The translations under genes were made by a program, and so were the position numbers. This document shows, one piece after another, positions 20,719-27,551 of a stretch of 54,865 bases of DNA (its first letter is position 1; each line of letters opens with the position of its first letter). The stretch is from Arthrobacter silvisoli. GTDB lineage: Bacteria > Actinomycetota > Actinomycetes > Actinomycetales > Micrococcaceae. The stretch is taken from positions 1 through 54,865 of the forward strand of contig NZ_QRCU01000024.1 of the NCBI RefSeq assembly GCF_003369445.1. The letters are read 5' to 3'. The notes beneath the pieces are model-generated. The model did not search any database. It saw nothing but the letters and a program-made list of their open reading frames with translations, and had not been told where the DNA came from.

Positions 20719-21419
20719 CCTTCGTCAACGCCCCTCATCTTTTCCAGCAGGAACAGGTCTTCCGAGGTGACCAGGTGCGAGGTGACCGCGTGCTCCACCA
20801 GCCGGGCGCGCCGGTTGGTGGCGAGCTTTCCGCCGCCGCCGCGCAGGCCCACCACGCCCACGCGGTCCAGCTTGTCGCAGACGTTGTCGAGCTTGCGGTT
20901 GAACCGGGTCAACGCCCAGCCCAGGCGCTTGGCGGCTTCCGCGGAGGACGGGATCGAGCTGAAGCCGGTCCCGTCGCGGCGAAGCATCGGCTCTGCAAGG
21001 GCGACGATCAGTGCCTTCTGCGAGTCGGTGAACACCACCGGACCGATCGTGGTGTCGCCGGCCGAGTCCTCGTCGCGGACTTCCTGGCGGAAGGACGGCG
21101 TCTTCAGGTGCACGGCGAACTCATAGGTGGTGGGGCCCGCCGTAAAGATCACCTTGGTGTGGCTGAACACGAGCGGAATCCGGGCGCCGGGTGCCAGCCA
21201 GGCCTGCATGCCACCGGAACCGTCGGCGATGGTGGCCGAGAGCATGCTGCCCACGTTGCTCAGCCACCAGATGCCGTCGTAGCGTGCGATCTGCAGGAAA
21301 CGGCGGTGCAGGTAGGGGTTGTCGTCGACCTCCAGGTCCCCCTCGCGGCCGATGCTGAAGACGTCTTCGTCGGACGGCTCATGCCATTCCCCGCAGAAAT
21401 CTATCGCCAGATCTCCCAT
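20715..21419 (-). CDS. FHA domain protein with C-terminal winged-helix-like domain
   Basis: 234 residues. The N-terminal half is FHA-like: FSIGREGDLEVDDNPYLHRRFL matches the GR...SR..H pattern with HRR replacing SRxH, followed by WWLSNVG and the TYEFAVHL strand. The C-terminal half (about 130-225) is helical, with SQKALIVALAEPMLRRDG, AAKRLGWALTRFNRKLDNVCDKL and a basic wing (GLRGGGGKLATNRRARLVEHA), resembling a winged helix. It could link Thr phosphorylation to transcription or act as an adaptor. The start has AAGGAGG 6 nt upstream. It lies 34 bp after the kinase stop and overlaps the EssC-like gene by 4 bp. Confidence 0.75.
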   Translation of the reverse strand: MGDLAIDFCGEWHEPSDEDVFSIGREGDLEVDDNPYLHRRFLQIARYDGIWWLSNVGSMLSATIADGSGGMQAWLAPGARIPLVFSHTKVIFTAGPTTYEFAVHLKTPSFRQEVRDEDSAGDTTIGPVVFTDSQKALIVALAEPMLRRDGTGFSSIPSSAEAAKRLGWALTRFNRKLDNVCDKLDRVGVVGLRGGGGKLATNRRARLVEHAVTSHLVTSEDLFLLEKMRGVDEG

Positions 21420-21453
21420 GCCAGGCCTCCTTGGTCCTCGTAGCTGTGTGTCA

Positions 21454-23211
21454 TTACTTCCCGATAAAGCAGTTGATGGAGTTCTCGCCGGCCGGTGAGG
21501 CGTTGCCGTCCGAGCGGACGATGATCACCTGGATGCAGGTCCGGCCGCCGGGGCTCTCTGTGATCTCCATCGCGGGGGCCTTCGTGGCGTGGTAGGCGGC
21601 GTCGGCCGTGAAGGCGCGCCGCCATTTGTAGGTGTCGCCGTCCTGCGGCTGCGGGTTGGTCCACGTGAAGCGGAGCTTCCCGGCTGCGGTGCGCTTCGCC
21701 GCCAGGTTCGCGACGTCCGGCACCACCCCGTTGTCGAGGGCGTCCGCCGGCGGCAAGCTGCGCGTTTCCATCGGTTGTGCCTTCTGGGGCGCGTTGGCGC
21801 CCAGGACGATTCCGACGACGATGGCGACAACCAGCACGGCGGCGCCGACGGCGGCGAGCACGAGGTTCCGTTTGCGGTGGTCGGGTGCCGCGGTTTCCCC
21901 GCCGTCGCTCTCCTCTTCCAGCTTGGCTGGCCGGTTGACGGTGGCCGCGAGGTCCGCCTCGGAGTGGTGCGAAGCCGGCTGTGCGGTGAAGGCGGGCGGG
22001 GTGTAGGCCGGGGCGCTGGATTCCGGCGCGCCCTGTTCCGGAGCGCCGGGCGTCCAGCCGCGCAGGATGGTGGACTCGTTCTGCTCCTCCTGCGGGGTTG
22101 CTTGAGGAGTAGCCCGCTGTGCGGCATGTGCGGCCACGTGGGGACTGGCCGGGGGTGCCGGCCGGGAGGCTGCCCGGGGTGCGGGCGGCTGGGTCCTGGT
22201 ATTCGGGAACGTCCGGGCCGGGAACGTCGGCGAGGTACCGGTGGGCGAGGTGCCGCCGTCGGGATCGATTGCGGCGACGCTGCGGACCCGGGTCTCCTCG
22301 AAGTTGTCGTCCGGGTGGACGTCGTCGGAGCCGCCCGGCTCGGCGAGGACTTCGAAGGGTGTCACCGAAAGGTTCAGTTCGGCCTGGATCCGCTGCAGCG
22401 CCAGCGCGAAGGCGTGCGCCGAGGAATACCGGGATTCCGGGGCTTTCGCCATGGCGGTGGACAACACCAGCTCCAGGGACTCCGGAACATCGGCCCGCCC
22501 GAGCCGCGGCACCGGCGAGTTGGTGATGCGGGAAATCAGTTCGCGCTGCGAGTTGTCCTGGCCGGGCATCACGAAGGGCGAGCGGCCGGCGAGCAGGGTG
22601 TAGAGCGTGGCTCCCAGAGCCCAGACGTCCACCGGCACGCCGTCCACCGGGCCGCCCCGGAACTGTTCCGGGGGCGACCACGGGATGGACATGCCGGCGT
22701 CGTCGTCCGCGTCGTCACCGATCGTGCCCGAAATGCCGAAGTCGGTCAGTGCCGGCCGGTTGTAGTCGGTCACCAGGATGTTCGCGGGCTTGATGTCGCG
22801 GTGCACGATTCCTGCGCGGTGTGCCGTCTCGACGGCGGACGCCACCTGGATGCCCACCGCCAGGACCTCGTCCACGCTGAAGCGCTGGCGGCGGTAGCGC
22901 ACATCCAGGCTCGGCCGTGAGCAGTACTCCATGGCCAGGTACGAGTGTCCGTCCTCGGTGGTTTCGGCCTCGAAGATGGTCACGATGTACGGGTGCGAGG
23001 ACAGCTGCGCCATGAGGTTTGCTTCGGATTCGAAGCGACGACGTGCGTCCTCGGTCTTCAGGTCCGAGAGGAGCACCTTCACGGCCACCCGGCGGCGCGG
23101 CCGGTCCTGCTCGTAGAGGTAGACGTCTGCAAAACCCCCGGAACCGAGGTGGCTGATGTATTTGTACCCGGGAAGGGGCGGCGGCGGTGCAGGGGGCCGC
23201 TTGGAACTCAC
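21454..23211 (-). CDS. transmembrane Ser/Thr protein kinase with FN3-like outer domain
   Basis: Hanks-type (PknB-like) kinase, 585 residues. Gly loop GSGGFADVY (24-32), ATP-binding Lys45, catalytic HRDIKPAN (137-144), DFG 157-159, SPPEQF near 179. A Pro/Ala/Thr-rich linker (about 290-445) contains possible FHA-docking threonines at Thr307 (EETRVR) and Thr381 (STILRG). The single membrane helix is about 450-471. The outer domain (about 495-585) lacks PASTA repeats. Instead LRFTWTNPQPQDGDTYKW resembles an FN3 strand pattern, and it has a Cys559/Cys581 pair. The start is GTG 23211, overlapping the FHA gene stop (GTGA). Likely reads the state of the cell wall or of the giant FN3 protein (inference). 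Confidence 0.9.
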   Translation of the reverse strand: MSSKRPPAPPPPLPGYKYISHLGSGGFADVYLYEQDRPRRRVAVKVLLSDLKTEDARRRFESEANLMAQLSSHPYIVTIFEAETTEDGHSYLAMEYCSRPSLDVRYRRQRFSVDEVLAVGIQVASAVETAHRAGIVHRDIKPANILVTDYNRPALTDFGISGTIGDDADDDAGMSIPWSPPEQFRGGPVDGVPVDVWALGATLYTLLAGRSPFVMPGQDNSQRELISRITNSPVPRLGRADVPESLELVLSTAMAKAPESRYSSAHAFALALQRIQAELNLSVTPFEVLAEPGGSDDVHPDDNFEETRVRSVAAIDPDGGTSPTGTSPTFPARTFPNTRTQPPAPRAASRPAPPASPHVAAHAAQRATPQATPQEEQNESTILRGWTPGAPEQGAPESSAPAYTPPAFTAQPASHHSEADLAATVNRPAKLEEESDGGETAAPDHRKRNLVLAAVGAAVLVVAIVVGIVLGANAPQKAQPMETRSLPPADALDNGVVPDVANLAAKRTAAGKLRFTWTNPQPQDGDTYKWRRAFTADAAYHATKAPAMEITESPGGRTCIQVIIVRSDGNASPAGENSINCFIGK

Positions 23212-25046
23212 AGAATCTCCTCGAAACGCAATGAAATGTTGTCGCCCAGCTCGGCGATGTCGCCATCCAGGACGATGGCCATCTCGTTCTGGGCAAGCCG
23301 GCGCGGCGCCTGGCCTTCCCGGACCAGGACGGTGCCGTTGGTGGCCTTCAGGTCGCAGAGCATCACGTGCCAACCCTCCAGGCGGACCTCCACGTGCGAA
23401 CGCGAAATGTCACCGCCGGGGCTCTCCACCTGGACCAGGGCAGGCATGCCGCCACTCTGGACCCGGGATACCGATGGCTGGCGCCCGATGATCAGCGAAC
23501 GGTCAAGTTCGATGACCTCGCCGCTGGACAGCCGGACCTTGCCCAGGCTCGGCCGTGGGACCTGGACGCCGTCGCCGGACAGCGTGCTCCCGCAGGACGG
23601 GCACTGCCCATAGCTGGGCGGATTGGCGTGTCCCTGCGGGCAGACCCGGGCCAGGACGAGCGGGCGCTTCGTACCATCCGGCAGGAGGTCCCCGTTCCCG
23701 CCCGCGGACGCCGCCGGAGCCGGGGCAGCCGGAAGGTCCGCCAGGCTGCTCTTCATGACCGTGTGGCCGTCGTGGTCGCTGTCTTCGTTCCCGACGCCGG
23801 GCACGAAGGCACCGCGGCCGGGTGCGGGGGGCGCGGGCGGGGTCCACTGTTGCGGGGCCGGGGGCTGCGGAGCCGCAGGCGGCGCGGCCGGGGCGGGGTT
23901 TCCCGACAGCCAGGGCACGGAGGAAATCAGGCCACTGGTTTGCGGCGTTGCTGGCTGCGGCGCCGGCGGTTGCGGCGTTGCCGGCTGCGGCGCCGGCGGG
24001 TGCGGCGTGCGAAGCTCCGGTGAGGCCGGCTCCGGCACCTGGGGCCGGGCTTCGGGGGCACGGACCGCCGGGGCAGGCTCCTCCTGCTCCTCCTCGTCCG
24101 GGTTCACCCGCACGGCGGCGTCCTCGATGTTGCGGATGACGGTCCGCTCCCAGAGGTGGTCGTAGCTACTGGTCTGCTCCAGGTTCGGGACCAGTTGGTC
24201 AGTGGTGGCACCGGTGTCCACCCCGACTTCCGCAGCGGGGGCCTCCTCCGCGGCATCCGTACCGTCGTGGAGCTGGCCGGGCGCGATCGTCAGTTCCAGG
24301 TCGTCGTGAGCTGCGTCGTCCTGGGCAGCATCATCCTGAGCTGCGTCATCCTGCCCTTCGTCGGCGGGCACTACCTCGAGTTCGGGCAGTGCGTCCCGCA
24401 TGGGCTCAACCTCGGGCTCGAGCGCGAAGATCGTTTCGACCGAGGCGGGCTGGTCCGTCGTCGGGGGCCCGGCAACGGGCGGAACAACAACGGGAGGAAC
24501 AGCAACGGTTTCCGCAGGCTTCCCGGCGAGGGGCTCCGGCGACTGCTTTCCAGGTTCCAGCACGGTGGCCCGAACCGCGGGTGCGTCGCCCCCGGTGAGT
24601 ATGGCCTCCAGGCCGGAGAGCAGCACTACGCCTTCCTGCAAGGGCAGGGAACCCACCCCAGCAGAAGGAGCTCCGGCGACGTCGGCGGCGCCGATCCGCA
24701 GGCGGTAGGAAGCGGGCAGCTCCATGCGCCGCTCCGTCCAGGTGGTGACGTCGCGGCCATGGATGGTGTGCGCCGCGGCGTCCGCGGTTTCCAGCTCAAG
24801 GTCGCCACGCAGGACAACCCGCAGCGCGTCCTTCGCGTCGACGATGCCGAACGCCGGAATCCGGGTCAGCGACACACCGAAGGCCTCTGTGACCTCGTTC
24901 AGGATCTCGTGGATCTCCGGGCTGCGCCCCAGCAAGGTCCACAGGGAGTCCAGGAGCTCCGGTCCGGTGCCGGGGCCGAGCACCACCACGGTGCCGGAAC
25001 GGACCACGCCGAACCAGTCGCCGGGAACGTAGCTATTCAGCGCCAT
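23208..25046 (-). CDS. zinc-ribbon and FHA domain protein
   Basis: 612 residues. The N-terminal third is a folded region of unknown family, beginning MALNSYVPGDWFGVVRSGTVVVLG. The middle is low-complexity, with acidic QDDAA repeats and Pro/Gln/Ala-rich repeats. A zinc-ribbon-like CPQGH...CPSCG lies at about 469-485. A clear C-terminal FHA domain (about 502-612) includes SLIIGRQPSVSRV, SRSHVEVRLEG and ATNGTVL. Thr429 in DGHTVMKS is a candidate phospho-site that FHA domains could bind, as in OdhI/GarA. The start chosen is ATG 25046, overlapping the PP2C gene by 14 bp; ATG 25073 is an alternative. Probable kinase substrate and scaffold. Confidence 0.8.
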   Translation of the reverse strand: MALNSYVPGDWFGVVRSGTVVVLGPGTGPELLDSLWTLLGRSPEIHEILNEVTEAFGVSLTRIPAFGIVDAKDALRVVLRGDLELETADAAAHTIHGRDVTTWTERRMELPASYRLRIGAADVAGAPSAGVGSLPLQEGVVLLSGLEAILTGGDAPAVRATVLEPGKQSPEPLAGKPAETVAVPPVVVPPVAGPPTTDQPASVETIFALEPEVEPMRDALPELEVVPADEGQDDAAQDDAAQDDAAHDDLELTIAPGQLHDGTDAAEEAPAAEVGVDTGATTDQLVPNLEQTSSYDHLWERTVIRNIEDAAVRVNPDEEEQEEPAPAVRAPEARPQVPEPASPELRTPHPPAPQPATPQPPAPQPATPQTSGLISSVPWLSGNPAPAAPPAAPQPPAPQQWTPPAPPAPGRGAFVPGVGNEDSDHDGHTVMKSSLADLPAAPAPAASAGGNGDLLPDGTKRPLVLARVCPQGHANPPSYGQCPSCGSTLSGDGVQVPRPSLGKVRLSSGEVIELDRSLIIGRQPSVSRVQSGGMPALVQVESPGGDISRSHVEVRLEGWHVMLCDLKATNGTVLVREGQAPRRLAQNEMAIVLDGDIAELGDNISLRFEEIL

Positions 25047-25971
25047 TGCCACCGGCCCCCCGCCCGTCCCCACCGACCGCTGTACCGCTCGTGCCGCCGT
25101 CGCCGGTTGCTTCCGCGGCGGTCACCTCCTGGCGCGGCAGGGTGTCCTCATCCTCGGCCTCGGCCCCCGGCCGGGGCGCTGTGGTGGCCACACCGGCGTC
25201 GTTCAGGACGTTCTTGGCGTCCACCACAACCACCGTCACGTTGTCCCGTCCGCCGGACCGCAAGGCAGCCTGGATCAGGGCATCCACGGCGTCCTGGGGG
25301 TGGCCCACGGTGCTGAGGATCCGGAAGATGTGCTCGTCCGCGAGCTCACCGGTGAGCCCGTCGGAGCAGACCAGGATCCTGTCCCCTTCATGGATGGGCA
25401 GGAGCCAGAAGTCGGCCTCGGTCTCGTCCCCGGTGCCCAAGGCGCGGGTGACGACGTGGCGGCGCGGGTGGACGTTCGCTTCCTCGGACGTGATGCTGCC
25501 GGCGTCCACCATTTCCTGGACCTCGGAGTGGTCCACGCTGATCTGCGCGAATTCCCCCTGGCTGAGCAGGTATGTGCGGGAGTCCCCGATGTTCATGACC
25601 AGCCAGTACGGCAGTCCCATCTGTTCCACCACCACGACGCCGGACAGCGTGGTCCCGGCCCGGGCGCCGGTGGCACTGCGGATGCGTGAGTCCGCAGCCA
25701 GCAGGCAATCCTGCAGCACCGCCGCGGTCGCGGTGCGGGTACCGGTGGCAAGCTGCGGGGAACCGCCCAGCGTGCGGACGCAGAGGCCGCTGGCGATCTC
25801 GCCGGCTTCGTGGCCGCCCATGCCGTCGGCCACCGCGAACACGGGATCCGCAGCGATGAACGAGTCCTCGTTGAGTTCGCGGCGGAGGCCACGGTCCGTG
25901 CCGTAGCCGTAGCTCAGCCCGAATCCGGACTCGTTGGCGGTCGCAGCTGCGGCTGCGGGCTGTGAATTCAT
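25033..25971 (-). CDS. PP2C-family Ser/Thr phosphatase
   Basis: 312 residues. Removes phosphate from Ser/Thr targets of the neighbouring kinase (inferred from context; this pairing is standard for PknB/PstP). Metal-binding motifs are complete: RELNEDSF (Asp36), VADGMGGHEAG (Asp49-Gly50), NIGDSRTYL, CSDGLTGEL and GGRDNVTVVVV. There is no membrane helix, unlike PstP; the C-terminal 60 residues are a flexible acidic then Gly-rich tail. The start is ATG 25971, which overlaps the RDD-FHA gene stop (ATGA); a longer frame upstream lies inside that gene. Confidence 0.93.
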   Translation of the reverse strand: MNSQPAAAAATANESGFGLSYGYGTDRGLRRELNEDSFIAADPVFAVADGMGGHEAGEIASGLCVRTLGGSPQLATGTRTATAAVLQDCLLAADSRIRSATGARAGTTLSGVVVVEQMGLPYWLVMNIGDSRTYLLSQGEFAQISVDHSEVQEMVDAGSITSEEANVHPRRHVVTRALGTGDETEADFWLLPIHEGDRILVCSDGLTGELADEHIFRILSTVGHPQDAVDALIQAALRSGGRDNVTVVVVDAKNVLNDAGVATTAPRPGAEAEDEDTLPRQEVTAAEATGDGGTSGTAVGGDGRGAGGNGAE

Positions 25972-27551
25972 GCCTGTCCTAGGTGGAAGAAACGGTCGCC
26001 GAACCGGACGGTTGACCCGGGGCGGACGAAGACGGGCTCGCCGGGAAGCAAGCGGCTTTGCTTGCCGTCCGGAGTGGTGACGGCTGAACCGTTGGTGGAG
26101 TTGCGGTCCGTCACCCATACGCCTTCGCCTTCGCGGCGGAGCTGCAGGTGGGTCTTGGAAATCGAGCGCCCGGGGTCGGACACGGAGACCAGGTGCTCCA
26201 CGGATTCCCCGGCCATGGCGGCGGGGTTGCGTCCGATCAGCAGGGAGGCCCCCACTTCGAAGTCCTGGCCGTCGTCGAGCCGGATCCGGAGCGTCGCCGG
26301 GGCGGCGGCCTGGACGCCGGGGCGCAGCTGGGTGCGATCGACGTCATCGTCCGGGTGGACCGGGAGGGACTCCGCAGGGGCGGCTGCTGCCTGGCCCGGA
26401 CCTGCCTGCACCGGGCCTGCCTGCGCCGCCCGTGGCGGGGCAGAGACCGGCGGCTGCCATAGGTTCGGATTGTGCTGGGGCAACGGGCTCTGCTGTGGCA
26501 ACGGGTTCTGCGGGGGAACCGGTGCTCCTTGGGGCACGGCGCCCGCCGGGCCTCCCGGCTGCGGGATCTGCAGGGGCCGGCCGGGCTGCTGGACCGTTTG
26601 CTGAATGGTGCCCTTGGCGGCGGGCATCGCCACCGGAGACACCACCTGCTTGACCGGAGGCAGGTCCATCGGTGCGAAGTTGTACTCGCCCGCGATGCCG
26701 CCGCTCTTCACCGGGTTGCGGCCGGCAGAGACATCGAACACCAGGGCCTTGGACGCCTTGTCGTGCCAGCCCCGCAGCCTGCCCTGCTTGTCCCAGGCGT
26801 TCGAGACGACAACCATCACGGCCCACGCGAGCGACAGGACGAGCAGCGGAGCAAGAATGAGCAGGGCGACGCCGAGCCAGCCGAGGGCCAGCACCAAGGC
26901 GGCCGCGATGACCGTCAGGATCAGCACACCGCCGGTGATCAAGCCGCGCAGGAAGACGATGCCGCCGCCCGGGGCGTATCCGTCGGCGTCGGTGCTGCGG
27001 ATGCCCATCAGCCGGTTCCCGATCGTGGCGCCGGTGCGGGCTTCAATGCCGAGCAGCACCATGGTGTACACGAGGGTCAGCCCGACGCCGATGCTGCCCA
27101 GGAGGACCAGCAGCCCGGTGTCGTAGACGATGAAGCCGTTGCTGCGCCGCTCCGTGATCCCGGCTGCCCCGACGCCGAAGGCAATGCCGAGGAGGACAGC
27201 GGGGCCCAGCCAGTCGAGCACCGCGGCGCCAAGCCGTTTGCCCGTCGACGCCGGAACCAGCTCAGCGTTGTTGTTCATGGTCGCCCCTCCCCCTGGCATG
27301 TGCGGCACGCGCTGCCCCGCCGCAGCCGGTCCTGTAGCACCGGGCGGCGTAGGCGCTATGGCGATCCTACCGGCATCGCTTCCGGCCTGGGCGGCGGCCG
27401 GATCACGCCTGGCCATCCGGGCATGGCTGATGTTGCGCTCGATCCGGGCACCGCGGTTGCTCAGCGGCGAACCGCACTGGGTACAGAACGACGCACCGGG
27501 TTTCACGGGCTGGCGGCAGGCCGGGCACCGTTCTTCGTGGCCGTTCGTCAC
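25968..27551 (-). CDS. RDD membrane protein with zinc ribbon and FHA domain
   Basis: 527 residues. An N-terminal zinc ribbon has CPAC...CTQCG (Cys9, 12, 23, 26). An RDD-type membrane domain spans about 97-275: KRLGAAVLDWLGPAVLL starts it, TGATIGNRLMGI is the conserved second block, and five or six helices are predicted. A Pro/Gln-rich linker follows, then an FHA domain (about 419-527) with LLIGRNP, SISKTHLQL and RNSTNGS. A DRTQLRPG motif near residue 407, just before the FHA domain, is a likely kinase site. The start is GTG 27551, overlapping the transglutaminase-like gene (GTGA). Probably anchors phospho-dependent assemblies at the membrane. Confidence 0.85.
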   Translation of the reverse strand: MTNGHEERCPACRQPVKPGASFCTQCGSPLSNRGARIERNISHARMARRDPAAAQAGSDAGRIAIAPTPPGATGPAAAGQRVPHMPGGGATMNNNAELVPASTGKRLGAAVLDWLGPAVLLGIAFGVGAAGITERRSNGFIVYDTGLLVLLGSIGVGLTLVYTMVLLGIEARTGATIGNRLMGIRSTDADGYAPGGGIVFLRGLITGGVLILTVIAAALVLALGWLGVALLILAPLLVLSLAWAVMVVVSNAWDKQGRLRGWHDKASKALVFDVSAGRNPVKSGGIAGEYNFAPMDLPPVKQVVSPVAMPAAKGTIQQTVQQPGRPLQIPQPGGPAGAVPQGAPVPPQNPLPQQSPLPQHNPNLWQPPVSAPPRAAQAGPVQAGPGQAAAAPAESLPVHPDDDVDRTQLRPGVQAAAPATLRIRLDDGQDFEVGASLLIGRNPAAMAGESVEHLVSVSDPGRSISKTHLQLRREGEGVWVTDRNSTNGSAVTTPDGKQSRLLPGEPVFVRPGSTVRFGDRFFHLGQA

